64,000 nt of DNA, from NCBI GenBank assembly GCA_963966185.1, contig CAWZYM010000391.1, forward strand, positions 186,001 to 250,000, written 5' to 3'. Shown here piece after piece: positions 1-14,937 of this stretch; position 1 is the first letter of the stretch; each line of letters opens with the position of its first letter. This DNA comes from Rhabditoides inermis. Its lineage: Eukaryota > Nematoda > Chromadorea > Rhabditida > Rhabditidae. A program made the translations under genes and the position numbers. The notes under the pieces were generated by a model, which saw only the letters and a program-made list of their open reading frames with translations, searched no databases and had not been told where the DNA came from.

Positions 1-767
1 TCTCTCCACTCTCTTTCTCTCTCCTCTCTCTCATCTCTTCTCCCCCCCCCTTCTCTCCCTCTCTTCAGAACGGGCCATCCGGGAAAAGGGGGAGTGGAAC
101 GCGCACCCCGCCACACACACTCCCACATACCAATCAAATTATCATCGAAAGAAGAAACTGTCTTCGCAGTAATCAATGTCATCAATCACATTCGCGATTT
201 GTTTCGGATAATGCATATACTCTTCCTGATTTCAATCTGACTCATTAATTATTACACAGCTATTTTTCCAAAATAGCAGAACGGGTGGGTCGACTGACAT
301 GAGAGTGAGTGTTGGACCTCCCTGGCATACTCTCTCTCTCTCTCCCGCATTGACCGCCGCTGACCTTGCACTTGTAATGCCCGATACGCATCTCCCACTC
401 ATATCCTTCCCCATAGAAGGAATAACCGTAGCCGACTCTCTGATGTACATCAAGATTATGATAGATAGATGGAGGGAGGGGGGAGGGGGAGAGGATAGTG
501 GGAGACGGCCCCTTCCATCCAAGACCGGCTGTGGTGTGACTCTTTTTCCATGTTCTTGCTTCTTTCTCTCCTGTATTCTAGCCAGATTGGAACCGCATCC
601 TAGCCGAGAACAGTGTAATCTCTCGTGTCGCGCATTCCAACATCTACTCATTGCAGTCACTCATCCTTACCTATTGATTCGATTATTGATGATCATTGGC
701 GTTCGCACTTGGCTTGGCGTTGGCAGTTTGTCGAATAGAGTGACCGTGAAACCAAAACATCATCACC

Positions 768-828
<61 letters not shown>

Positions 829-2236
829 GCGCGTTTCAATGAAACGATATTTTCGCTTTCCTTCCGCTAGACTCCACCGAAACCGTGGGTGCGCATTCGT
901 TGGCGATCAATATTTCTCCGATCAGCTGATTATCTGAGTTCGCTTTTGCTGGCTTGGATGTCCCAATTGGGTGAGAGAGAATGGGAGTATGGATCTCACT
1001 GTAACACAGTCGTTCCCATCTGCACTCTCTCATACCACACACTCTCTCCCGCCACTCTCTCGCTTCCCGCATGTCAGGAAACGACGAAAAAGGCAATCGG
1101 ATCTCACTCTCTGTTGTGAGATGTCTTCGACCGCTCGTGAACTACCTCTATGCCGTTATGTACTAATAACAAGTTGTGTAGTTGAAACTAGCCGTTTGTG
1201 GTCTCAAATCAACTGTAAACTGATCTAGCTCGAGTAAATAAGTAGAGAGTAGTCTTTTCAAAGTCACACCACTACAATACGCCTACACCCCCGCCCGTAT
1301 CCATTGCATTCTTGTCAGCAAGAAAGTGTACCTATCCCTTTTTTCAATGCCAATTAGTCTCTGCATGTCTGCACCAAGCGCGTTTCTTCCAATTACAAGC
1401 CCAGCTGTTTGTTAGTTGTTTGTTTGTTGCGATTCGGAACTCGTATAGGAATGTCTTTCACAGTCGTCTTTCAAACCATTCAAAACAATGGGCGGCAGCT
1501 TTCCGGACGAGAGAGATAGAGGGAGGGAGAGAGAGAGAGAGATCTGTCGGAGGGATAAGGGATGCCACAGTCGCATCCACCACCGCATAACTGCCACTTT
1601 GTTATTACTTGATCTGAGCGACGGTTGCTCTCTACCACATTCTTAACAATTTTCAAATCCATTCCTCATAATCTAATGTCCTCCTATCAGCATCTAAGTT
1701 CTCAATTTTCCATGAATGGTTGCATATAGAATGAGTTCAATGAGAAGAAGCTCATATGGTATGTAGGCAGAGTTAAGAGTTGAGTCGAGAGTCTATTGCC
1801 TAGCGTACGTACCTCTCACGTCCTCTCTGCCGGCAGTCGACGGTGAATGAACCGTGTTCTGATCTGCTCACTCGGCCTGCGCAAAGTGTGTGTGTCCTTT
1901 CGTTGTGTCCATCATCTGTCACCCTGTTGTTCCCGCTTTTTCTCCCTTGTCCGCCATCTCTGCTCCCGCGCCTTCTCCTTCTTCTCCTTCTCTCTAATAT
2001 GGTTAGGCAATGTCCTTTTGACGTGGCTTGTTGATATTTACAAGTGGAGGGTGCTTATAAGTGGCTCTCTTTTCGTCGTCCCAGCACCACAAAGACACAC
2101 TCGTCGCCTTGTTCCAAATGTGTTTCGCCTCCATTCCATTTTTGATTGTACTTTCATATGTATGAATACGTATTCGAATGAATATTTCAGGTGATCAACC
2201 GTTGTGATTTGACGCGTCTCATCAAGTGATCACAAA
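1..2236. other. Non-coding, low-complexity stretch
   Basis: I see no convincing gene here. The stretch is rich in CT/TC runs and short open frames without domain character or splice-consistent exons. It probably includes upstream regulatory DNA of the acyl-CoA synthetase gene. Confidence 0.5.
771..826. repeat. (TC)n microsatellite
   Basis: Almost uninterrupted TC dinucleotides. It is one of several CT/GA tracts in the window; the others lie mostly inside introns of minus-strand genes. Confidence 0.95.
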
Positions 2237-2246
2237 ATGCATATTG
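2237..2246 (+). other. Possible distant 5' coding exon of the acyl-CoA synthetase gene
   Basis: A TTTCAG acceptor at about 2190 is followed by a short exon with an ATG at 2237 and a GTAAGC donor after 2246. The exon encodes Met-His-Ile plus one extra base. That phase fits the acceptor at 3630, whose exon needs exactly one incoming base to read into the downstream frame (…[17 protein letters not shown]). If spliced, the enzyme gains a short N-terminal extension. The alternative, which I prefer as the default, is trans-splicing at 3630 with translation from 3663. Phase compatibility alone is weak evidence. Confidence 0.3.
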
Positions 2247-3662
2247 GTAAGCCTTATTTAGAGCATTCTTTTTCATTTGATTGAATTTAATGTAGACTAG
2301 GCGTATCTCCTCAAACAGCCTCACGTGATACCCCTTTTAACTATCTTTCAAATCTCTCTCGCAACTCGATTCAAATTACTGAGTTGTTTTATTTTATGGT
2401 TGTGTGTGTGGGGTGATACTTGCAATCACAACATACCCTCTGAATAGAGTAGTTTTCCTCCAAACTATTCCTCCTACATCGTAGCTTCCATCTATGTTAT
2501 TCTATTCAGCGTTCCGAAAACTTTTGAGTATGTCTGGTGTGAAAATTGCAATCCAAATTAGGTCGAGCCACTGTGGGCGAGATGCATTGTCTGCGCCCTC
2601 TCTTATCTGCCCACACTCTCGCGTCTCTCTCACCAATCCGTGCTATCGCTTTTTGGGATGACGCAGTCTACGGGAAGAGAGAAACGGCGACCAGCGAGCG
2701 TAAGGCTGTTATCCCCCACTAGTATGATGGAGATTCGATTGAGAGTGGGCAGGGTTCTTCGCCTCCCTCTCTTCTCTCTTCAAAGTGCTCCTCCAAGGTG
2801 GCAACCTAATCAGACGAGGCAGTGTGTGGTAGGGGAGGGAGGAGATGTGAAGGCACTGCAATCCGGCCAGAATCAGGCAACACTACACCATGGGACAGCG
2901 GCTGGTCGCTTGCCGCCGAGGTCATTAAGACTCACTCCCAATCACTCCTTCGTTCTTGTTGTTTTGTTTTCCTTGGTACTCGCTACTTGCTGCCTCTGCC
3001 TCCGTAGCTGCTCCCTACCGTATGCTTCACGTGACCGGCACACGCCCGCATCTCCCCACCCGTGTAGTGTTCGCTGTGCAGCTATACTTTGTCCAATCCT
3101 GCACACTTATCTCTCTCTGTTTCCGGTGGTCAGCAGTTTCCGGCGCCACTGCGATTCGCAGATTAGACGCGAGGAGTCAATAACGAAATCACCCGATTGC
3201 GACTCAATTGACAGCAGCCGCATTTCCGGAGATAACTGTTTATCTGATGGCGCGGATATCGCTTTGTTGTGGGAGAGTGGGGTGGGGGATTCATTGTTGT
3301 GGAATCTGCGGAGAGGAGTATGCCGTCTCGCGCACGAATGCTGCCCACTGCCTGGACAGGTCCGTCCTCTCTCTCCTCTCTCTCTCTCGAGGGGTTCCGT
3401 TGCTCCGCCGTGTTCGTCAAACAGATACCCATCTCCACAAGAACCACTGCGACTTTTTCTGCTTGCCTATGTCTATGCGATCTCTATCTTCTATGCCCTT
3501 TCCCACGGCCGCTCAAAGCACTTCCGAGAATACCCAAGCACCATCATCATACAAACCACGCTGCTGCTGCACTCCTTCCCTTTGTTGTATTCATTCCCAA
3601 TACTTCACACGATTATGTTTTGCGTTTCAGAGGAGGCTCTTGAGGAGGCGGTCGCCGGTGCG

Positions 3663-6600
3663 ATGGCGCAGCCGTTGAGGTGAGATCTCGACACATGCTC
3701 GCACTGATAGCATCACAGCTGTCCGACAGACAGCCATACATCAGCCACAGACCACACACTTGCAGGAAATCATACGTGCATGGCATCTCGAACATACCGC
3801 TGCTGTACGACACGGTGGGAGAGAGGCTGCGCATGGCTGCCGATCAGGTGAGTGAGCGAGTGGAAGGAACAACTACAGTCACCCAAGCGCTTCAGGTGCC
3901 CGACCGCGAGTTTGTCATATTCAAGCGCGAGGGCATCCGCAGGACCTACAAGCAAGTCGTCAAGGACGTGAGTGTGCCAGCCATGTATTCTCGACATTGT
4001 GGGATATTGAGGCGGAGGCGCTGGCGTGTGGCCTGCTGCACCTGGGTGTGGAGAAGGGGGATCGGGTCGGCATCTGGGGACCGAACACGTACGAGTGGAT
4101 CGTCACACAGTGCGCCACCGCACTCGTCGGAATGATCATGGTGAGAGCTGAGAGCACTACAATGAGACCATCTGATGGCGCGGATATCGCTGCAACCTCC
4201 ACAATGACATTTGCACATTGTACATCAACATGTTGTAGGTGAACATCAACCCCTCGTACCAGTCCGAGGAGCTTCGTTTCGCTCTCGGAAAGGTCGGAAT
4301 CAAGGTGAGACTTCTGAATTGTTTGGAGGAAAAAATGGTTGTAATGATATTTATAATATTTCTTGAGAAGCACTCATGAGACAATAAATTTGCAAATAAC
4401 ACTTTGTTTTCCAGGCTCTGATCATGCCGCCTGGCTTCAAGAAGAGCAACTACTATCAGAGTGTGAAGGACTGTATCCCTGAGGTGGCTCTGAAGCCAGA
4501 GGGCAAGTCCGACATCTCCACCCCCGAGTTCCCCTTCTTCCGCCATCTCATCATGTTCGATCAGGAGGACACTGCCTATCAGTGAGTATTGTCTTATCAA
4601 GTAGTATCCGCGCTCTTTGATCCTGAAATCTTGTGTTGCAACTTTTTTGTGTCCTTGTCGGCTATAGTGGTCTCGTGCCTCTCCCACGCCAATCGAACAA
4701 TCAGTGCAGAAACAACGCGGGGCGGTAACACAATCACTCGAGAGGCGACACGAAACACGTCATGTTTCGGGAGAGTGGCATCCAGTTGCAGGCGGCGCGC
4801 TAATGGGTGGATGAAGAAAAACAGTGGCACTCAAAATGTGGCAAAAAGTGTATCATTGCAAACCAAGCTATTTGAGCGGTGCTTGGAAGTGGAGCGATGT
4901 GATTGGGATGGGGACGGAGGGCGACCGGGTGAAGATGCTGGAGATGGAGAGACTCGTGCAGCCGGATGACCCCATCAACATCCAGTACACATCGGTATGT
5001 GGGGAGGCGGAGAGAGGGGGGAGAGTGAAGATGAACCTGCAGGGCACGACGGGCCAGCCCAAGGGCGCCACTCTCACCCACCACAATGTGCTCAACAACG
5101 GATACTTTGTCGGCATGCGCGCTGGCTACAACGACAAGGTACATACGTGTTGAAGTGTGCAAAGTAAGATGCCTGATTTGTGAACGATGCATTGTAGCGC
5201 ACGATCATCTGCATCCCGAACCCTCTGTACCACTGCTTCGGATGTGTGATGGGCGTCCTCGCCGCACTCTCTCACAACCAGGTGAACAACTTGTTGTCCT
5301 TGCTCGTACTCACCCGCTTCTCTAGACGTGCGTGTTCCCTGCGCCCGCATTCGAGGCGCTCGCCGCCCTGCAGGCCATCGATGAGGAGAGGTGCACTGCC
5401 CTCTACGGAACACCCACCATGTTCATCGACATGATCAACCACCCCGACTACCACAAGTACAACTACAGCTCCATCCGATCCGGTACGTGCATGTACATGT
5501 GTGCTCTCTCATCCTCCTGTCGCAGGCTTCGTGGCGGGCGCGCCGTGTCCCATCACCCTGTGTCAGCGTCTGGTGACTGAGATGCACATGGTAGACCTAC
5601 AGGTCTGCTACGGAACCACCGAGCTCTCTCCCGTCTGCTTCATGTCTATCAGGTACGGGGTGGTGGAATGTGAAGTGCAGTGTTTCGTACGATACATCGA
5701 ACATGTGTTTACTATCGTACGATACCGTTCTACACTACGATGTTGCTTGTTCAGGGACGACCCTCCTGAGACTCGTATTAAGAGCGTCGGCCACATCATG
5801 GACCATCTGGAGGCAGCCATCATCGACAAGTACGGGCGAGTGGTGCCCCGGGGGGAGAAAGGAGAGGTGATCTGCAGAGGATACAGCGTCATGAGGTCAG
5901 TATCTCTCTTCTTCTTTTTTCCTCTCGTTTTCTATTTCTCCATCTTCTTTCCATTTATCCTTCTCCCCGCTCATCACTTTTTTGCAGGTGTTACTGGAAC
6001 GCTGAGGAGCAGACGAAGAAGGAGATCACAGTGGACAGGTGGTACCACACCGGAGACATCGGAGTCATGCACGACAACGGAACCGTGTCGATTGTGGGAC
6101 GCTCCAAGGTACGCGGAGTGCGCCTCCCCCCCCTCCCCCGACACAGGAACTCATTGCTACCTTGCAGGACATGATCGTTCGCGGAGGCGAGAACATCTAC
6201 CCCACTGAAGTGGAGCAGTTCCTCTTCAAGCACCCCGCAGTAGAGGACGTGCACGTGAGTTGACACTGTTCGCACCGCAGAGCACATAGAACTCTTGAGA
6301 CTTGAGAGCACGCCGGTGGGTGAACACTTGATGCTTGCGAGTTGAGTATGCAATCGTGCGAGCGTTCAGATCGTGGGCGTTCCGGACGAGCGGTACGGGG
6401 AGGTAGTGTGCGCGTGGGTACGCCTCAACGAGAGCTACGTGGACAGAATCACCGAGCAGGCCATCAAGGACTACTGCAAGGGAAAGGTGGGAGAGAAAGG
6501 AAGGCGGCAAAGTGAGGTGACCAGCACTTACTCACTCGTTCCAGATTGCACACTTCAAGGTTCCCCGATACATCCTGTTCAAGAAGGAGAAGGAGTTCCC

Positions 6601-6781
6601 CGTCACAGTCACCGGAAAAGTCAGTGTACTTCTCTAATCTCTTCTCCTTCTCTTTTTTTCCTCTTTTTCCTCCCCCTTCTTTCTCACGCTCCCGTTTCAG
6701 GTGAAGAAGTTCGAGATCCGGGAGATCTCCAAGATCGAGCTCGGCTTGCAGCAGGTGATTTCCCACTTCAACGAGCTCTAA
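3663..6781 (+). CDS. ACSF2: ACSF2-type acyl-CoA synthetase (medium-chain fatty acid CoA ligase)
   Basis: Activates fatty acids with ATP and CoA to acyl-CoA; family members are usually mitochondrial. I place 17 exons: 3663-3679, 3766-3847, 3896-3967, 4012-4140, 4239-4304, 4415-4581, 4877-4994, 5043-5138, 5198-5281, 5326-5482, 5526-5652, 5755-5895, 5988-6108, 6168-6254, 6370-6486, 6545-6619 and 6701-6781. They sum to 1737 nt (578 residues). All ANL-superfamily motifs are visible: the P-loop [23 protein letters not shown], the ATP-binding [33 protein letters not shown] and the C-terminal lysine motif VTGKVKKFE. The N-terminal [18 protein letters not shown] also matches the ACSF2 group, as in C. 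elegans acs-2. The start at 3663 is the first ATG after a likely trans-splice acceptor (3630); an upstream exon is possible. The mitochondrial leader is not obvious with this start. Confidence 0.92.
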
Positions 6782-7148
6782 CCCCATTTTCCTTGCCCCA
6801 CTCCTTTTCGCCCCGCCCACCTTTCCTTCCTCGCTTCTCACCCCGGTCCTAGTGCCTACTATAGCTGCATGATTCAAATTTTCCTTTTTTGCCAACCCAC
6901 TTATCAATGTTCCTACTACCACGTTCTTTTGCGGATTTCTTTGCCAAGATTCTTATCTTTTTGTTGTGAGCGACGAAGGCGATGTAATTACCGTATACCA
7001 CATGTTGATTCGCTTTATATGCCAAACGTTGCGTAGCGGATAGCTGAGCGTGCATATCCAAGGAAGTGTGTGTCATTCCCGTCCTGTCCCTTTTGTGTCC
7101 TTCCCTCCCCTCTCCCCGAGACTTCCGATTCTCCGCGCGATTTCACCC

Positions 7149-7192
7149 CACACACACACACACACACACACATACACACACTTTGTATTTTG
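7149..7192. repeat. (CA)n microsatellite
   Basis: CA repeats with one TA interruption, in the 3' flank of the acyl-CoA synthetase gene. Confidence 0.9.
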
Positions 7193-7375
7193 TATACTAT
7201 TGCCACGCCGATGTTATAGAATAATATATTCCTCTGTTTGTCTTGTTTGCTATAATATGTTTGCTTTCCTAGTTGTTTTATCGCATGAGTGATAGGACGC
7301 TTGCTTCCATCCCAGGTATCCCCTTTTTCCGTTTCCCCTACTACTTTCTGCTCTACACGTTATCTTTTTTTTCAG

Positions 7376-7405
7376 GTCAAGGATGAGATTACATTCAACA
7401 TGTGA
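7376..7405 (+). other. Candidate alternative last exon of the acyl-CoA synthetase gene
   Basis: A long polypyrimidine tract ending in TTTTTTTTCAG precedes a 30-nt open stretch encoding VKDEITFNM and a stop. The main last exon has an in-phase GT at 6755, directly after the codons for Gln-Gln. Splicing 6754 to 7376 would replace the C-terminal VISHFNEL by VKDEITFNM. The main form resembles the C-terminus of human ACSF2 more closely, so this would be a minor isoform. Confidence 0.35.
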
Positions 7406-7695
7406 ATATTGGCCGCCCAGCATACTTCTCCTCTCCTCCCCTCCCCTCCCTCTCCACTTCTCTCCCCCATTCTCCACTCATCCACTGTACCCTAATAAGA
7501 CGAGAACCGTGCATGTGCAGTACTAATAATTATAAAAATAATACTCGATGTGTGTCATGAATAAAGTGATTGGTGTGAGTGGGCGCAGTACTCGAGAGTT
7601 GGACGAGACGAGCCGTCATTTCTCACACCCGCACAGAGCACAAGAGGGGATCAGTGCGAGTAACCTTGCAAAGTGCACGATGCCGCGCACACGCC

Positions 7696-7707
7696 TATAT
7701 ATATATA
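7696..7707 (+). promoter_or_regulatory. TATA box of the Gln/Tyr-rich gene
   Basis: Alternating TA tract about 35-45 bases before the ATG at 7742. It would place transcription start only about 15 bases upstream of the coding region, typical of small, strongly expressed secreted-protein genes. Confidence 0.55.
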
Positions 7708-7741
7708 GACATCCGAACGGCTACTCTCTAGACACTCTATC

Positions 7742-8518
7742 ATGGATCAGCAATTGCCACTACTCCTCCTCGCTCTCCTTGTTAGTGGAGTCGCGTCTGA
7801 TTCTATCCTCACTGCCCTTGGTCTTCCCGACCCTTTTGCGCCACTATTCAAGAACCTCGGATTGCCACTTGTGAATAACGAATGTGGAGACTGGTGAGTA
7901 AACATGTTACCCTAATGCATTCGTTCAAACTGTGAGAGAAAATAAAACGTAGTTGTGATAAACAATCGCGTGATTTCCAAATTACTGTTACGTTTCAGTG
8001 CACTTCCGCAGCAGACGTATTACTCGCAGCCTCAGTACTATTCGCAGCAGACAGCCTCGCAGCCGTGTGGACAACCAGTGTGCCAGCAGCCATCCAACTC
8101 ATATCAGCCATACTATCAAAACCAGTACCAACAGCCTCAGTACCAGCAGCAGCAGTATCAACAGCAGCAGCCGTGCGGTCAACCCACCTGCGATGGGCAG
8201 TATGCCCAGGGCCAGCCGACACAGTCGAACCAGTATGCCCAGGACCAGCCGACACAGTCGAACCAGTATGCCCAGGCCCAGCTGACACAGACGAACCAGT
8301 ATGCCCAGGCCCATCCGGCCCAATCCAACCACTATGCTCATTTCAATTCCGCCCAGCAAACCCAGTCACGCCCTGCAGTTGCACACGAAAGATCGTATCA
8401 CCCCAAGAACATTGTAGCCGAGAGAACGTTCCACCCTGTGCAGAAGAACCCCTCTAGTATCCGGCCCCTCTCTCACTCCGCTGCCACACAGACGCTCGCA
8501 CTAGCCCCGCCCTCTTAG
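7742..8518 (+). CDS. Secreted Gln/Tyr-rich repeat protein
   Basis: Two exons, 7742-7893 and 7999-8518. The protein starts MDQQLPLLLLALLVSGVAS, a clear signal peptide, followed by a short segment (SILTALGLPDPFAPLFKNLG) and one exon dominated by Gln, Tyr and Ser. It contains paired Cys motifs (QPCGQPVCQQP and QPCGQPTCDG) and about five tandem 11-residue repeats of the type QYAQxQPTQSN, each encoded by a 33-bp DNA repeat. The tail is more basic and ends at TAG 8516-8518. I do not recognise an orthologue. Composition and signal peptide suggest a structural matrix or cuticle-associated protein, which is inference. The repeats probably vary in number between strains. Confidence 0.8.
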
Positions 8519-8667
8519 ATCACAATCACAAATATAGGAACACTTTTCGAATAAATTCATTTTAACATCCATTCGTCTCTATTCTAAGTGTAACATCTTG
8601 TTTAAAAGTCTGTTAAACGTTTGTTTAAGATTCAATCTTCATAAGTAGTAGAGTCGACTGTGTGTCA

Positions 8668-8900
8668 TCACAGCTCCTCTGGTGGCTCCTCCTGAGACAC
8701 CTTCCCGCCCTCCGTCTTCTCCACAACGTTACCGTCCTGAAACAACTCTCTCTTTTATTGAAGTGTTTATTTCCACGACAAGGGAGAAGTAAAAAAGGTT
8801 AAAAGGCAAACATGAAAAAAGTGTGGATAAACAAGGCGAACCCTAGGCTGACCAGAAATCTCTCTCTCCTCTCGCTCTCTCTCTTCCTCGCTCTCTCCCC

Positions 8901-8943
<43 letters not shown>

Positions 8944-10731
8944 CCCACCACGAAGACAGGCGACTGGCTGACGGACTTGGCAGGGTCTCCGTCCTTGTCC
9001 TTGTCTTTATCCTTCACATCGTTCACGTACGGAGGACCCTGAATCCAGTCCTCTCTCTCTCTCTCCCTCTCCCTCTCCCTTCCCCACCTTGTATGGCGCT
9101 CCCGGATCCCACTCCAGCGGCTCGGAGCCAGTGATGTTGTTCGACTATACATGTAATCAGCTAACAATTGATCAATCCCCCTACCTTCATAGCGTGTCGA
9201 AGCACGTAGTGTACGTAGTCATAGTCGGGTATGCTCTTGTACTGCAGCTCGTCCACGTACCTAAAACACATAGTAGCATATTGTGCTATCCCATGTACAC
9301 GTACTTCATGATCTTGACGTACTCCGTCTTCGGACAGTGCTCCAGCCAGTTGTGCGCGTTCACATCCGCTCGGATCTCTTCCTTGTACTTGAGCACTTCG
9401 TCCTTCTCCTCACCCTATGTATACGGTGCGTACAGTATGCACTGACTACAGTACCTTGAGGTGCTTCCACGGCAGTCCACCCGCCGTCCACTCGACTATC
9501 ATGTACAGCCATGACTCGATGTCGTCCTGTAATCGAGTGGATGAAGGGAGGAGAGGGAGAGAGGGGGACGGGCCTTCCTGCTCTGCTCGCAGTTGATGAG
9601 CGCCGTCTTGGATGCGTACCGGGTGGTTCCCCGATAGGGCGCCACCTGCCGCGGACAACGCAGATCCTTGTTCGTATCCTTCTTCCTGCAAGCACAGTCA
9701 CATCTCTCAATCGAGTCGACGCCACTCACCAGTACTTGCGGCACAGACCAAAGTCGAGGATGAACAGAGTGTGGTGTTGATTGTGCTCCTGGTGGAATAT
9801 GAGAGAGGGCGTGGGAGGATGACTCACCTGTGATCCGACGGCAAAGTTGGGCGGTTTGACGTCTCTGTGGATGTATCCAATCGAGTGCAGATCCTTTATT
9901 GCCTCAAGCGACTGCTCCGCCATCTAAAACACGCACCTTTAAAAATCCCACCTTTTACTTATTACCTTGAGACTGGTGGGCATGGAGAACCGTCGGTTGG
10001 GTGAAGCGAGCCGCAGATCCCACAGGTTCTTCCCCACCTGAAGGAGCAAGGGTTCGGAGTACTGTACCTACAGTAACTTACCATCGTCATGATGACATAT
10101 GTGAAGCGGCTCTTGATCTTCCCTTTATCTTCCGACACGCAGAAATGACAGCTCTTGTGTTTGACGCTTTCCAGAACCTTATATACTGTATTGCACAGTA
10201 ATTTCGTGGCTACCGTATACCTTGTAGTCCATGCTGAGCACCTTCTTCTTCACATCGTTCGTCTCGCATTTCATCGCCAGGATCGCCCTGTCCGAACACC
10301 GTTGTACCTGGAAAAACATTATGGGTATACTGTAGTGTACAGTAGCGATTACCTTGTACACAGCTCCGAATCCTCCCTTTCCGAGGGTCTGCTTCACTTC
10401 GTACTTGAACGTGGAGCTGACAATGATCTCGCCGTCCTTGGGCAGCGGATCCTCCCCCACCCTCGGCTCCTCCTTATCCTCCGCCTTCTTCTCCTCCTTC
10501 TTATCCTCGTCGTCCTTCTTCTTCTTCGACTCTCGCTTGTGCTCCTTTTTCTCCTCCTTCACTTCTTTCTTGTGCTCCTTCTCATCCTTCTTCTCCTTGT
10601 CTTTGTCCTTATCCACAACGACTGCTGGTTGTCGCACGACAACTGAAATGAAAACACATGAAAGTGGAAAAGTAAAGACAAAAGAAGAGAGGAGAGGGTG
10701 AGCCAGAAGAGGACGTGCCTGGTTTCGACAT
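8668..10731 (-). CDS. Casein kinase 1 / TTBK-like protein kinase with Lys/Glu-rich N-terminus
   Basis: Fourteen exons on the minus strand: 10719-10731, 10353-10642, 10221-10307, 10082-10177, 9966-10037, 9828-9923, 9730-9788, 9574-9685, 9455-9526, 9305-9414, 9185-9260, 9088-9144, 8949-9038 and 8668-8736. They total 1299 nt (432 residues). The first ~80 residues are almost pure Lys/Glu/Asp. The kinase domain follows: glycine loop LGKGGFGAVYK, the lysine in AILAMKCE, catalytic loop YIHRDVKPPNFAVG, LDFGLCRKY, GTTRYAS and QSRKDDIESWLYMIVEW. The family (tau-tubulin-kinase-like CK1s) is strongly expanded in nematodes, where many members are germline or sperm expressed; this role is inferred. Introns 1 and 8 need GC donors to keep frame. 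Intron 13 holds a long GA tract on the sense strand. Confidence 0.9.
8902..8941. repeat. (CT)n tract in intron 13 of the CK1-like gene
   Basis: Pure CT on the + strand, so GA on the transcript strand. It begins about seven bases after the 5' splice site of this intron. Confidence 0.9.
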
Positions 10732-10943
10732 CTGGGCAGACTAGAAGCGACCAGTCATGGGGGCGGGCGAGCGATAGAATGCCCACATCTACCCCACACA
10801 CACCCACAATGCCACCAAATCAGACAGACACGATAGACAAAGTGATCAAACGCTTTATTCACAATGACTAGGTATGGCAACAATAGGTAAAACAGCTCGC
10901 AAACGTGATTATACATAATATACAAAACTCTTCCGGTGTGGAT

Positions 10944-11583
10944 TCAGTACATGCGAGTCGTGCGGGGCATGTCTGCTATGATGTTCCTCCGCACCAGCCA
11001 CATGGCGTGTTCCAGAGCCGTCTGCTCACCTGCCTCGTTCTCCTTGTCCTCCCCCTCACCCCGCTCCTCCCCCGCACACTCGGCCTGCTCCGTCTGCTCC
11101 TCCATCCGCTCCTTCTCCTCCTTCTTCAGCTGCAGGTCGTGCATCCATTCTGCGTACTCGTACAGAGATTCAGCCTCTTCCGAAATCACCTTCATCCAAC
11201 GCTCCACCCTGCAACCAATGAGGAATAATATAAGATGGAAAACACACATTTACAAAGTTATTGATAAGGCCCTATATTGTACGGTGTGCAAAAGAAGGGA
11301 AAGGACTCACTTGTACTTGTTCAGCTTGATCAGCTCGGAGTACTCGTCCGTCCTCTGCTCGTGATACTCAAGGAACTCGTGCAGATTATGGTAGACATCC
11401 TAAACGTCCTGGATCGATAATCAATGATAGCATACACACCTCGAGTGCGCGCGCCCTGTTGACGAGTCTGTGTGGTACGGGGGCGGAGAGGGGCGGCAGC
11501 ACGTACGGCTCGGGCTGTTCACTCGGCTTGATGGGAGACGGCGGCCTCATCAGTGGACCCTCCTCCACCGCAATCGTATACAT
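10944..11583 (-). CDS. Unknown acidic coiled-coil protein
   Basis: Three exons, 11440-11583, 11311-11399 and 10944-11208, giving 165 residues. The start ATG (11581-11583) lies a few bases after a possible acceptor. The N-terminal third is proline-rich (MRPPSPIKPSEQPEPY). The middle is helical (DVYHNLHEFLEYHEQ, KVERWMKVISEEAESLYEY). A very acidic Glu/Lys stretch comes next, and the protein ends in LVRRNIIADMPRTTRMY. There is no signal peptide. I do not recognise the family. It is transcribed in the same direction as the CK1-like gene, whose start is about 210 bases downstream of this stop, so the two could be co-transcribed; the sequence does not decide this. Confidence 0.65.
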
Positions 11584-12075
11584 ACCTACTCTCAAAAACA
11601 ACATCAATGAGTCAATGAGTAAGATGAATATACGACTATTCATACGCGCAAACTGACAAAAGTATGTACACCGGGAACCATTCAGATACAAGAGCATCAC
11701 ATTACGATTAGAACGAAGGGAATACAGGCACAAAGAAATAAAAAAAAGAGAAAAGGACGGCGTCGACTCGGCAATATCACCGGGCGAGAGAAGAGTGAAC
11801 ACTGCGGATGAGGAAGTGGAGACTGCGCGGGAAAACGAGACGGAGAGAACGCAGGCTGCGAAGACCCGCAGAGAGTGCGCAATTTCGAGAGCGCACAGAC
11901 GCTTAAGCGATCAGAGTACACATATTATTGTTTATGAGGTAGGAGTCAAAACACAGGAGTCAAAACACACAACACACTTTATGGCGCCCAGCACGCTTCG
12001 CCTTTCAAACAAAAATGGCAATGTGAGCAAACCCGTCAGATGGACAGACTGTTTTTCCTTTGAATGGGTGATGGT
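11584..12075. other. Intergenic spacer
   Basis: No gene seen. It contains two adjacent copies of GAGTCAAAACACA near 11943-11970. Confidence 0.6.

Positions 12076-14937
<2,862 letters not shown>

Larger units (their letters stand above)
6782..7741. other. 3' flank of the synthetase gene and promoter region of the next gene
   Basis: Pyrimidine-rich 3' flank, a CA microsatellite, and a candidate alternative terminal exon described separately. No independent gene is visible. Confidence 0.6.

Noticed and set aside
2640..3683. 347-codon open frame on the + strand upstream of the acyl-CoA synthetase
   Set aside because: No domain, low-complexity composition and no splice-compatible join to the synthetase frame; its only agreement is a chance overlap at the 3' end.
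7995..8359. Long frames on both strands across the Gln-rich repeats
   Set aside because: They are alternative-frame readings of a 33-bp tandem repeat, open only because the unit length is divisible by three.
10155..10701. + strand Leu/Ser-rich frames
   Set aside because: Antisense of the Lys/Glu/Asp-rich N-terminal exon of the CK1-like kinase.
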